Assembly: GCA_002049455.2 (NCBI GenBank)
Contig: KV918777.1
Location: forward strand, 310,001 to 374,000
Reading direction: 5' to 3'
DNA length: 64,000 nt
Source of the DNA: Porphyra umbilicalis
Lineage: Eukaryota > Rhodophyta > Bangiophyceae > Bangiales > Bangiaceae
Part shown: positions 22,190 through 34,051 of the stretch, piece by piece
Position numbering within the stretch: the stretch's first letter is position 1
How the letters are laid out: every line of letters begins with the position of its first letter
Made by a program: the position numbers and the translations under genes
Notes under the pieces: model-generated
Told to the model about the DNA's origin: nothing
Seen by the model: only the letters and a program-made list of their open reading frames with translations
Database searches by the model: none

Positions 22190-25100
22190 TTTTGTCGTCT
22201 GCGCCAGGCCAGCAATGGCTGGCTGGATCTGGTGCCGGTACAGTCTTTGGTGGCAGGTGCGGTCGGTTTGGGTATCGCAGAAGTCAGGAGGAAGCATCGA
22301 TGAACTTCAGACAAGGGCCGAACCGGCTCACTCCCTCAGTTCCCAGAGTCCTGCGGAGTGCGGCACTACTATTAAAAATAGCATATGCAGATACTGTGTG
22401 AAGAACCTTGACCCAGGTGTGACTCTTGAAAAGGCGTGCTCAAACTGAGCACATTACCCGAGATTAGGGCCTGCTCCAACTGAGTGCGTCACCAAAAATC
22501 AGCGCCTGTTCCAGCTTCTTCGAGCTGGGTAGGTTTTCGCGAATGTCTTCGCACACAGGTGGCAGCGAGGGTGCTTCTGAGGGGCGTCAGTCGGATCCCT
22601 CTTGCCCCGTGGCTGCCAAGACCAACCCCCGCGCCCCCCCTCCACCGACTTGAACATGCCGCTGACGTTTGATCTCTAGGCGGTACAGTATGACCCCGCA
22701 CTTGTCCCAGGGTAGGCCATACATTTAGTAACCTCTACACTCTGCCCATAAGACATCATAACCGAATAAACTGGGCAGCTTCTTTTTAGATCGGCTCTCA
22801 CGACTCCTGCGGACGGGGTACGCCAGATTTTCACGGGAGACTACTTGATCGAGGCCCACTCAAAGAAGTTCCGCCCATGATGCTGAAGGCGTTGGTGACT
22901 GGGGAGCGGCGTCAGCCATGGATGTTGGGATTCGGAAATTGTCCCACAGTGGAGCTGCGCCACGGCAGCGATACTCGAAGTCACGAAGGTGGCGGGAGCG
23001 AGGATGGCGGGTTCGTCGGGAGGCAGAATCGTTCTTGTAACTGACTCCCCTCTGGCGACGTGACAGGCGATCTAGGTGCCGCCATGGATGGGACGCTCCC
23101 CGACAAGCATCCTGTAGATGGTGTGCATTTGAAGAAGAGGGGGGGGGGATGTGGATGACAATGGAAAGGTTAGCAGGAAGGTGGTAGAGGCGGATACAGC
23201 GCTTGCGAGTGACGTGGGGGTGGGGCTAGAGATGGAGACGCGCGTAACCACCGCACCCCAATCAACCTGGAAAAACCTGCCGGCGCTGGTGCGGGGGCGC
23301 ATGATGACGTGGTTGCTCAAGAGGGAGGTCAGGTCAGTCAGCTTAGAACACCGCGATGACGGCAACGGCATCGTCACTGTCCGGGAGGAGCGTACGCTCT
23401 TGCGCATAGAGCAATCATAAGCGTTTAAGGAGATGCTGTGGAGCTTTTAGGACATGGCCAAAGATGCGCTTCGGTGAGACATTTTCCACAACGCCACCAT
23501 GCGCTGGGATGGAGCACCTTGAAAGAAGATGGGCTCTTCGACTCGTGCACGAGCGTGTGCGGGGGAACAGTACATTCTCTGGGTGCACCAGAAGCGTTGA
23601 TCGCAAGCCGTGGGGGTGGAATCGCGGGAGGGGGATACTCGTGGCTGCCATATGAATACAAGAGCTGGGGCGGGCTCGTATCCAGTGTGCTGTGTTTGTT
23701 TCTCCTTCTTGGTCGGCTGTCTGGAACAAGGAGCAAAACTTAGACAGAGTTCCTGTACTTGTATCTAGGGGATTGCTCAAGATGAAAAAGCACTGACTGC
23801 CGTCGACCCGAAGAGCCCGTTTTCTTTGTTTTCGAAGGCCATTGCACCTTGCGGGAGTGCTTGATAACGAGATACTGTGTACGCAACATGAGACGGTCAC
23901 AACGACACAGGACGTTATTCCGTACGCTTTTTGTATGGACATGTCGGCAAGCTTTGGGTAATAGTGCCCATGTGTCTCAAATTCAGAGCCAGTGCCCTCG
24001 TATGTGAGGGTCGCGTTTGTATTGCTTTCAGCTGCGGATCGCCCTCGATGGGGTTAAAATCACTGGCGAGTGCATTTTAGAGGCTGGAAGCGACAATTCT
24101 TGCTGCACTCGGCTGAAGAAGTTAACCGTTCTTCAGGAGAAGATGCGTTTGTGCGCTCTGAACGGCATGTTCCTGAACTGTCGACTGGAGAGAGTCCGTT
24201 GTTGAGAAAACTCGCTTCGGCGGACCGCGTTGAGGGGGGGTCGTCACGCACTACGGTGGGTCAGAGGGCACATCATGTCCCCATAACTGGCCTGCCTGCG
24301 GTCGCTGCGCATCCTCGGCCGCTGCAGGGCGGCGTCCTGGAAGCGTCTGAGTCGGTGGCTCCCATGTCCGTGCGCCGACCGGCCGTGCGCCGCGCGCCAG
24401 GCCACCTGCGCAGCGGTATCATATTCGTTGTCAACAGCACGTCTACTGTGCTTTTGCATGTTTTGGGGCCAACAGAACATCTGCAAACCGCCGCAGGGCT
24501 CTGTTAAGATTGATTTTTCCCAAAAGGGGCGCAAATTTCATCTGTTTGACGGGATAGACGCACGCGACGCGCGCCCGCACGTGGCCGCCGGAAGCGGCGG
24601 CAGCCGCGACTGCGGCGGCAACAGCCGCAGCAGAGGCGGCGGCCGTGGCGATCATGTGCCCCGTGGTGACTGCGCGCTAGCTCTTTCTGTTTGCCACCAC
24701 GTATAGCTGCTGCCGTCAGATGTGTGGCCGCAGCTGCCGTGAGGGTGGCGCGGCAGCTCTCGCGGCGTCGCTGCGGCACGGCCGCCGCCGCCGTCTGTCC
24801 CGGGGAGGCCCCGGGGCCGATGGTCTCGGCGAGGCCACGCACCCCCGACGGGCGGGCAGCGCCCGAGCCTCCAAGCCACGCCGCTGTTGCCGCCACCGGC
24901 GTCGCTGCGGCGTTCACTAGCGTTCCCATGAGGGCGGTGACCGCCGCCACTGCCACGTCACCGCCCCGGCCGTGGCGTTTGCAATAGCCAGTGGCGGCCC
25001 CGAAGGACTGTTGAGAGTGCGGTGGTGAGGTGGCGGTCTGCTTCTTGCTTTTCTGTCTCTCTTCTCCCTGGCCTCACCGCCCACTGCTTATCTACCTATC

Positions 25101-27119
25101 GGCAGTGCCGTGGTCTTCCATCTGGCCCTCGCCCGCGCGTGTGCCCGCCTGTTGCCCAGGCTGGCCCCAAACGCCCACACCCGACGGCGCGCTCCGCGCG
25201 CCCCGGCTTGCACGCGGCTCCGCCACGTGACCCTCAGCGCCCGTTGCGCTGGCGCCCCCTCGTGCGCTCTTGCTCCCACGTAGCGCCACAGTGGCGGCAG
25301 CCACCACGCGGCTCCGCCCCCACGACCCCCGGTGTTGCATCTTCAACGCCATCCACCGCCAACGGTCGTGTCGGCCGGTCCAATCTGGACCCGGCCACAG
25401 GCAATTTCCCAACCCTGGGGAAATTGCTCCGCCCGGTTGGGCTACCGTAATCTCACTCCCAACAAGGACCGCCATCGGCCCTCCTGCGGAGTCGCGGCCG
25501 CTGGCTTCGGCCTCCCTCCCCAACGGCGTGGCACCAGGCCGGAGGTGAGGCACGCCCGACCTTGCCCGCCGCCGCCCGTGGTCTGCCCCCATCGGCAGGT
25601 GCCCCCCGCCGACGCTGCGCGACAACGCGCTTGGGGAAGGCCTCTTGCGGAAGCTCCGATAGTCGCCGGCGCCATAGCGTCGGGGACCCCAGGCCCCGCC
25701 TGACTTCGGCGACGGGCACGCGGCAGGCGACCCGCCGGCTGATGGAGCGGGGGCCCCGGGTCGAGCGCACCCCTGGCCCCTCCCCCCACCGAGGTGCCGC
25801 CCGTGCGCGCGCGGTTGTGGTGTCAGCGGTGCGTCGCCGCCGCCGCGCACGCGCGGCCACGCAGCCGACGGCGGCTCAGTCGCGGCGCGGCGGCGCGGCG
25901 GGCGCCGGCGCCGAGCGCCACGCGGACCCGGGCGATGCGGGGCTTGCCTCTGGCGCCACGGACGTGGGAACGCGTGGAGACGAGGTAGGGGGGAATCGAT
26001 GCCCCCCTCGGTCGCCCCGTTGGTCCGCCGTCCACGCGCGTGGTCTGCACGGCGGAGGTCGCGAAAAGGCGATTGCACAACGCTCTCATGGTGGCCGCCC
26101 TGTGGTGTGGGTGAGAAAGAGATGGAAACGGGACAAGGAGGATGTGTTGGTGTGGGGAGCCAGAGGCGTAGGTGTGGGTGGCCTGGTGTCTGAACGTCGT
26201 TGCCCTCTTGTCATAGCACTCCCTCAGAAGTGCTGGTGACGCTCTTGTCTATCTTTCGTCTTGTGAAAACGGTTTTGTCGAACGCAAGTCCAGGGTGTGT
26301 TCGCGAACGCGCTTTCAGTAATTACTGTAACTGGGTATTGACTGTACAGTACCAGGCGCACAAGTCAACTCCCTGACCGAGAGGAGGCATCAAGCGGTCT
26401 TACGGTGACGTGCTCCAACACCTGTCGAGGCGGCACCCGACGCGAGGAGGTGCGACGCCGCCCCTCGGTGGGTGGCGCGACGTCGCCCATCATGACGAGC
26501 CCGACGATCGCCTGACGTTGCTCATGACGAGCCCAAGGATCGGGCTCGTCAGCGCCTCAGCTGTTGCCAGCCCACTTGTGGGACACGACGGGCGGCCGGT
26601 CACGGCTCTTGTCCTGTGCTGGCGGCATCCTTTGCATCGCGGTGTCACCAGCCTCCCGGCCTCGGTGACGCGACAGGGGGCTAGGGTGACAGCCACGGCA
26701 AGTGGGGGGGGATGTGCAACGTCCAGAGCGGCAGTGACGCTACGTACGAGGGAATGGGTGTCACGACGCGCGGCGTGCTGCAACGTTGGGGCCGCCCTCG
26801 CCAGCGGCGCCACGCCCATCATGGACTGTCATGATGACAGTCGATTCTGGCGTGTCGCGGGGTCGTGCGCGGTGAACAGCAGTGCCGCTCCTTCAAAGCT
26901 ACAGGCGGCGTCGCCCAGCACGCGGCCCTCCAGGCACATCGACGCGGCTCCGACGAGAAAAGGGGTACGGCCGACGACACGGCCTCTCCGAAACGCCACC
27001 CCTCCCCGGCGGTGCCCCATGGACCAACCCCCCCCACGCCACTGACGACCGATCAGACGCCCACGTTGTGCGACTCCAACCCCCCCCCCGGGCCCCTGTA
27101 CCCGCCCGCCACGACCACG
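22190..27119. other. No gene supported
   Basis: About 4.9 kb of mixed sequence. 22.2-24.5 kb is of moderate GC with only short frames. 24.5-26.1 kb is GC-rich and open in several frames on both strands, typical of composition rather than coding. 26.4-26.9 kb has small palindromes such as CTGTCATGATGACAG near 26825. Nothing matched a family I know. Confidence 0.45.
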
Positions 27120-27922
27120 ATGAAGGTGACCACCGCCACCGCCGCTGCTGCCGCCCTCCTCTTGTCGGCGGCCACGGCAGCGGCAGGCGCCGTTCTTCCC
27201 CCGCTCGCCGTGCGCCACGAAAAGCCCGGCCACCCGACGACCCCGTTTGTCGTCCAACCGTGGGCGCGCCCAGCGGGGTCCTCACCCGCCGAGACGCCGC
27301 CGCCGCCGACACCGATCGGGCCGCCGCACCCTGCGCCGCCAGCGCCGTCTGCGCCGCCTGCGCCGCCTGCGCCTCCTGCGACGCCTGCGCCGCCTGCGCC
27401 GTCTCCGTCGACGGTGCCGCCTGCGCCGTCTCCGTTGCCTGCGCCGCCTGCGCCGCCTGCGCCGCCCGCCGGTCCGTCGCCACCCCCGACGCCGACGGCC
27501 ACGCCGTCGGCCAACCCCCCCCCCCCCCGACGCGCCCGCCGCCGCCGTGCGCGCCCGTGCCCCCCATGCCCGTGGCGCCGCCCGTCGTCATGGAGCCGCC
27601 CCCGCCGGGGCCGCCACCGCCGCGGCCGGCGCCACGCCCGACCATGCCCGCGCTGCCGCCGCCGCCGCCGTCTGCGCCGGCGGTGGGGCCCCCGCCGCGG
27701 GGGGCCCTCGACGAGGACGATGGGGAGGTGACCGCCACCGTCGGCGACGCGTCGTGTCTCCTCACCGAGGAGCTGCCCGAGGGCGAGCGCCTGCCGCACG
27801 CGGCGGCGGTGGTGACCCGCGGCGGCGCGTCGTACGCCGTGATGCGGACGATGCCGTCGGGGAGGGTGTTTACGTGCAAGCTGGTGGCGGAGGAGGAGGG
27901 CGAGGATGACCGCCGTCGCTGA
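27120..27922 (+). CDS. Secreted Pro/Ala-rich protein with C-terminal two-Cys module
   Basis: ATG at 27120. Residues 1-23 form a clear signal peptide (MKVTTATAAAAALLLSAATA, then AAG). A long Pro/Ala linker follows (PPAPPAP repeats), then a C-terminal module of about 60 residues (VTATVGDASCLLTEELPEGE, then SYAVMRTMPSG and FTCKL). The same architecture and C-terminal module occur at 46741-47226, so the two are paralogues. Signal peptide and module are in different frames; the switch is at a run of 14 C (27515-27528) inside the Pro linker and would be explained by one missing base there. Probable role: extracellular matrix or cell-wall protein, inferred only from the composition and signal peptide. 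Confidence 0.72.
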
Positions 27923-28400
27923 GGGGGGTCTGCCAAGGGGGTCGCCGATCCAGGGGATGGTGAGTCGATGCGGGTGAGGGGGGCGCGTTCCAGGGCGTGC
28001 GTCGTGGGCGGCGGCACACCGGAGTGGGGAGTGACGAGCCGGGCGGTCGGAAGCGGCCTTTTTTTTCGGCGGGGCCGCAAACTTGCGGTGCGGCCCCCGA
28101 CCGGTGGCGCGTCGCTGCCGTCGCCGCTTGGGGCGTGGTGAGCCCCCCGGGACCGTAGCGGTCAGGCCCACCCCCGCGGGGACCGGCGACTTATAAAAGC
28201 CGCCGCCCGGGTCTTCCGGTCGGCCTCCACCTGTGCGTTGCGCGGCTCGCGGAGGGCGCATTCCGAAAAGCGGCGCCGCCCGGCGGTCACCCCCGCCGGT
28301 CCAGATCCCCCCACTGGCCCTCCGCAGGGCAGGGAGCCTGCGCGATACCCGCTCGCCGCATCAAAGCACACCACGCGACCCCGCCCGTCCCCCCCCCCCC

Positions 28401-31400
28401 TCACGGCGCTGGCACCATATCCGGCGGCGGCACCTCGTGCACAAATGCCCACAGCGCCGCCGCCGCCGCCGCCGAGCCGAGCACCTCCCCCATCCGCGCG
28501 CGCGACAGCCCGATCAACTCGGCCACCGACCCGACCGCCCGCATGACGCGCGCCGCGTTGCCGCCGTCGATGCCCGGGAGGGCGCGGAGCATCGCTTCCG
28601 CGTCGAGCTCGCTGCCGCCCGTCCCGTCGCGGCTGTCTTCGTCATCGCCGGCCGCAATGGCGGCGGCGGCGGCGGCGGCGGCGGCGGGGACGGTGCCACC
28701 GCTGCCGCTGCTGCCGCCACCGCCGCCGCCGTCCCCATTGCCCGCCGCCCCCGGCAGCGGCGCGACCGCCCCAATGCCACCGAGGGCGATGGCGACCCCC
28801 TCGTCGGGCTCGCCCGCCTCGGCGGCTTTGAGCGCCGCAAGCAGCGTCGCCGCCTCCCGCGCCGTACACGCCCACACAAGCCGCAGCTGCGGGTAGGTGA
28901 GCACGAGCAGCGCCAGCCGCGACAGGATGTGCGTCGGCGACAACTCTTGCGGCACATCCGCATACGCCGGGGCGAGCGAGTAGAGAGCGCGGCGCTCCCC
29001 CCGCCCCCCCCCTGTGGCGCTGTCCAAGTGCAACAGCAGCGTCGGCACCGCATAGTGGCGGATGAGCGCCGCGGCTTGCGTCGCGAGCCGCCCCGACGCG
29101 AGGGACTGGGCCAAGTCGGACGGGCTCTTGCGCTCGACGGCGAGGCGCGGGGAGAGGATGTAGTCGCCGACGGCGAGCGTGGCGGGGACGACCGCCAGCC
29201 CCGCCGCGTCGAGCGCAGAGGGGAGGGCGGAGCGCAGCTCCCGCGCGTCGACAATGACCGTCCCGCGGCGCGCCACGTCAGACGTCAGCGCCGTGACGGT
29301 GGCGGCGGCGTCGAGGGAGCGCCGCCGCGCGTCGCGGCGGCTGCCGTCGGCGCCGCCGCCGCCCCGGTTTTCGGGGTCAAGGACGGCGGCAACGGACGTG
29401 GCGAGCGCCGCCGCGTCGGTGCGCCCGTCTTGCTCCGCGTGGGTGGTCATGCGCGCCCGCTGGCGGATGAGCGTCTCAAAGGCGGACGCTTCAAAGGCGG
29501 CCGCGCCGCCGTACCGCTCGTCGTCGACGCTCTTGTCGTAGCGGAGGAGGTACACGCGAAGGGGGGGGATGACCGTCGGGGGTGGCGGGGGGGGGGGGCA
29601 ACGTCCGCGTCGGCCGCCGCCGCCGCGACAGCGTCGGTGGGGGCCGCAGCCGCCGAGGCGGCGGCCGCATCGGCAGCGCCCTGCGCCGCCCCGTCGACCA
29701 CCGTCGCCGCTACAGTGTCGGTGGGGGCGGCCGCCGCGACCGCGTCGGCAGCGCCCTGCGCCGCCCCGTCGACCGCCTCCCCCGCGACCGCGTCGGTGGG
29801 GGCGGCCGCCGCGTCGGCGGCCGCCGCGTCGGCAGCGCCCCGCGCCGCCCCATCGACGGCACCCCCCCCCACGGTGGGGACCTCTGCCTCTGCCCCCCCC
29901 CCCCCCCCCCCCGCGCGCTCTGCTGCGAGCACCTCCACCTCCCGCACCAACGACAACTCCGCGTCGTACAATGTGACAAAAGACGGGGAGAGGGCGGAGA
30001 GCAGCGCAGCGGTGGCGCCCGACGGCGCGCGCTGGGGGCGGATGATGACCTCGAGTGGGACGGCCCCACCGGACCGGGGGGCGGCCCGCGCCCCCGACAC
30101 GGACGCAGCGGCCGACGCGTCACCGCCCCCCCGCCCCCGCCGCAGAGGCGGTGGCGCCCCCCCTCCCCCCCCCCCCCCGCACACCGTCGACGCGGGCGGC
30201 GGGGGCGGCGGCTCGCCCGGCACTGCCCCCAACACGGGCCCAAAGTGGGCGTCAAAGTCGGCCTCGGCCGCTGCGAGCGCCGCCGCGGCGGCGGCCGCCG
30301 CCGCCGCCCGCGCGCGCGCCGCGTCCGCGTCGGGGGGGGGGTCGACGAGGCTCGCGACGCTGCGCTTGCGGCCGCGGCCGGGGGGGCGCCCGCCCCCTGG
30401 GGGGGCACCCGCGGCGGTGGCGGCGGCGGCAGCGGCGCCGCGAGCCGGGAGGCCCACGCCCGCGGCGCCCGCCGGGGAGCCCCCTCCACCGCCGCCGCCA
30501 CCGCCGTCTGGCGGCGGCGGCGGCCCATTGTCGACGGCTTGGCTCGCCGCAAAGGCGGTGAGCTCCGGGTCGGACCCCGACCCGTCGTCGCCGCCGCCGC
30601 CGCCGCGGCCGCCGCCAGTGGCTGCCCAGGCGCCGCCGGGAGACCCCCCCGAGCTCCCCCCCTCCCCGTCCGAGCCCGAGGCGTCACCCCCGGCGCCTTG
30701 CGTGGCCCCCGCGCCGAGCAGCAAGTCAATGCCGTCGAGCTCCCCGCCGCCGTCCTCCTCCTCCTCGTCCTCCTCCTCCTCAACCTCCCCACCCCCGTCG
30801 GCCGGTCGCGGCGACGGCGGGGCCGACGACGGCGCGACGCCACTGGTCGGGCGCGCCCCCGCTGGCGGCGGTGCGGCGTCCGCCCCCCCCCCCCCGCGCC
30901 CATCTGCGTCAGCGTGTGTTGGTCGTCGGGCGGCGGGGGCGCCCCCCCCCCGGCCGCTGGCGAACCGCCCGGCATGAAAAGGACCCCGCCCCCCGGCTCG
31001 CGCCAGACGCGCGCGTCGCCCGCCCCCCCCGCCACCGCCGCCGCCGCCGCCGCCGGCGCAGTGACAAGCCGAGTGCCCCCGGCGCGAGGCGCCGCAGGTG
31101 GCCCTCGAGGTAGGCGCGCACGCCGAGCGTCAGCACAGACGCCACCTGCGCCATAGCCTGCTCATCGCGCACGCCGATAAAGATGGTGTGGGAGGCGGCG
31201 GCGGCGGCGGCGGCGGGGGTGGGGAGGGGGGCGGGGGGGCGGGGGAGCTCCCGCCGCCAGGCGTCGGCTTTTGCCGCGCGTGCCCGTTGCGGCGCGGCGG
31301 CGCGGCGGGCGAGCGCTCACGCGGCGTGGGGGAGCCGCTGCCGCCCCCGCGCCGGCGGCCACGCGCGCGCCGCCCGTCTCCCGGGGTCGCAGGGGCAGAC

Positions 31401-32964
31401 GGCGGGGCCCCATCCTCCGCGGCCCCGTCCTCGACAATGACCACCACGTCGTCGTCAGCGGCAGCGTCGCCACTCGTCGACGACGCCGCGCCGCCGCCCG
31501 CCGAGCGGCGGCGGCGGCCAGGCGGTGCCGCCCCGTCGGTGTGCGCGGGCGGGGGCGGCTGTCCCCCCTCCCGCAGTGTCGCCTCAATCTCGGCGAGCAC
31601 CGCCGCCAGCGCCGACCACTTTGGGTTTTCCTCCAGCGTCGGCGTGACGACCGTCGGCGCAGGGGGCGGGGGCGGGGTGCCAGCGGCGGCATTGGCGGCG
31701 GCGGCGGCGGCCGACGGCGGCGGGGCGCCAATGGCCGACCGCGGGCGCTTGGGCGGCGCGCCGAGTGGCAGCGTCCGCTGCCCGTTGGGCGCGGCCGCCG
31801 CCGCCGCGGCCGCCGCCGCCGCCGCCGGCCGCCGCACCGTGTACACGCGCGCGCGCGCGAGCCGAAACACCGCCTCCCCATCCCGCGTGACAGGCCAGTA
31901 GCTGCGCCCCCCGTCGGCGGCCGCCGCCGCGCCCAGCGTGGCCAAAAAATGCACCGCCGACAGGCGCGTCAGCGCCGCAAGCAGCCCGTGGAGCCCCGCC
32001 AAGTCGGCGACCAGCTGCCGCGTCTTGGCCGGCAGCGCGTGCCACACGGTCGCAAACTGCCGCTGCGACGCGGCGTGCATCGAGCCCGCAAAAGCAATTG
32101 TGGCGGCCACAGCCGCCGGCTCGTCGCCACCCCCGTCTGGGTCAGCGTCGGTGGCCACATCGACGACCGCGGCGGCGGCGGCGGCGGCGGCGGCGGCACC
32201 GCCGACGGCGCCGCGCCGCAGCGGCGGCAGGGGCGGGAGGTCCACCGAGGCGGGCGCCGCGCGCCGCAACTCCGTCCCCGTCAGCGCCATGCACCGCACG
32301 AGGGCGGTGCGAAGGCGCATCGCGACGCGGCCAAAGCCGACGGTGAGGGCAACGACGTCGGGCGGGTGCGCCTCGAGCGCCGCCCGCACGCCGAGCGTGA
32401 AGCGGGGCACGAGGAAGAGGCGGGTCATAAAGAGCGACCGCAGCAGCCGCTCGGCAGTGTGGAAGCCGCGCACGAGCCCCGGCGCGTCTTCGGCGAGGCC
32501 CTTGACCCCAAACGCCTTGTTGCGCTGCCGCAGCAGGCGCAGGCTAAACGCGTCGACGCCGCCCTCGAGCACCCGGTCGGCGGCGAGGATGAGCACCGCC
32601 GCCACCGAGGCGACGGGCAGGCGCCCCCGCAGCACATCTGCGTTGAGGACGGTGGGGCTGACGGCGAGGACGCCACCCGCCGCGTAGACGGCGCGGCGGT
32701 CGGCGGCGGGGGTGGCGGAATTCAACACGCGGGGGGTGACCCCGTCGGGGGAGCGGGCGGCCGCAAAGAGGGGGAGGAGGCTGCGCGTGACAACCGCGGC
32801 GGGGGCGTTGAGGAGGAGCACCAGCTGGGGGGGGGGGGGGCGAGCGCAAGCACCAGCGCGTGCGCGATGGACGCGACGCCCAGGCCGCGGGCGACGACCG
32901 CGAGGCCATCTTGGGCGACGAGGTCGGCGATGAGGTCGTCGTAGCAGGGGAGGAGGGGTGGCAT
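28401..32964 (-). CDS. XPF: XPF/RAD1 (ERCC4) DNA repair endonuclease
   Basis: Catalytic subunit of the XPF-ERCC1 structure-specific nuclease (nucleotide excision repair, interstrand crosslink repair). The start ATG at 32964 opens with MPPLLPCYDDLIADLV. The helicase-like N-terminal half follows (VLNSATPAADRRAVYAAGG, then LILAADRVLEGGVDAF, LRQRNKAFGVKGL, and NPKWSALAAVLAEIEA). Next come DEQAMAQVASVLTLG, HTLTQMGAG and SFVTLYDAELSLVREVEV. The nuclease core lies at about 29125-29260 (IVDARELRSALPS, GDYILSPRLAVERKS). A helix-hairpin-helix tail (LPGIDGGNAARVM) is near 28560. Large Ala/Gly/Pro insertions make it longer than the ~900-residue human protein. There is no intron signal. The frame shifts five times, each in a C/G-rich run and always in the sense of one missing base, most likely assembly error. 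Confidence 0.9.
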
Positions 32965-34051
32965 GGTGGTGAGCGGGGGGGGGGGTGGAACAGAGGGGGG
33001 GGGGGGGGGGGTGGAAGGTGGTGGGGGGGGGGGGGGGGGATGCTCCCACTCGCGGCAGTGGCGCACCGGCGCGTCGCGAGCGGGACCACGACGGAGTCGC
33101 GCCGAGACACCGGGGCGAAATCCCTGCATGCAAAAGTCTGCCGCGGGAACTCGCGGCGGCAGTGGGTGCGTACGACTTGCCACGTCAAGTGTCTTTAGCC
33201 GCTGCGATCAAGTCGTCTTGAACAGACTTTTTGCTGATTGGATGCGTTGCGCGTCGACTGATCTCCGACCGAGGTGCGCGCGCCCGCGGCGCCCCAACGG
33301 GCACGCCGGGGCGGGCACGGTGTCGGTAACGGCAGCGGGAGATATCTGGGATGCAGTACAGATACCCCAGCGACGGCACGTGCGGGAGGGACGGGACGGG
33401 GCGCGCCGGCTGGCGACCGGCGCGCGCGGTGGCCCTCCCGCGGCGGGTCCACGTCCGCGCCGGCCCCCGCCGCAGAGGCGCCTTGCGCCGGCCGCTCGTG
33501 GTCCCAGACTGTACTGCGGGGCACGCGTGGGGAGAGCCGGCGCCCTGGTCACGGTCACAGGGCGGCAAGCCGCTGCCCCATTCGCCACGTCGTGTCCCGA
33601 TATCTTTTCTTGTGCCCTGGAGAGGAGCCCGCGCCCAGTCGTCTTGATTGGTGTTTGTGCGTGCGGGAGGCAGACCCGCAACGCGAGCATCGCTTGAAGT
33701 TTTCACTGCAGGGGGCTTGGGAATGGCGTGGGTGGTCGCGTTGAGGGGGTTGAGCCCCCTGCGGGGAGGTGCGCTGCTGCCGCGGACCCCACTGCACGCG
33801 CGCTGGGATGGGCCGTGCCTCGGCACCGCGCGGTCCCACACTTCTGCACCCAACGTCACGCAGTTAGCCTTGTCGCAGCGGTGCGCCCTTCTTCAGTGAC
33901 CGTCACCAGACCTCTGCTTGTGGCAGGCACTCCCGTCTGCATCTTCACGAGCTGAACTCTGGCCGAGGCAAGCAGCATACACTTGGGCCTCAACACTGCA
34001 GGTATCCGACGGGCCTGCTGCGCCCGCGCCGGCCCTGCCGTGCCGAGCGAC
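32965..34051. other. Intergenic region between divergent XPF and hydroxylase genes
   Basis: About 1.1 kb between two divergently oriented host genes, so it should hold both promoters. It has long G runs just upstream of XPF (32978-33039). No TATA box, known element or further gene is evident; the short frames here look like GC-rich noise. Confidence 0.45.

Noticed and set aside
24504-26078. Several 100-330 codon frames on both strands
   Set aside because: GC-rich open frames with Ala/Arg/Pro bias, non-ATG starts and no recognisable domain.
28191-28198. TATAAAA box on the plus strand
   Set aside because: A good TATA match, but the sequence downstream is the antisense of the XPF 3' end and no plus-strand gene follows; it may be chance.
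26899-28261. Two ~400-codon minus-strand frames
   Set aside because: Antisense shadows of the Pro-rich secreted gene; composition only, and the signal peptide and conserved module are on the plus strand.
28233-30977. 914-codon plus-strand frame
   Set aside because: Opens from a GTG and runs antisense to XPF; its residues are Arg/Pro/Gly shadows of the GC-rich coding strand with no motif.
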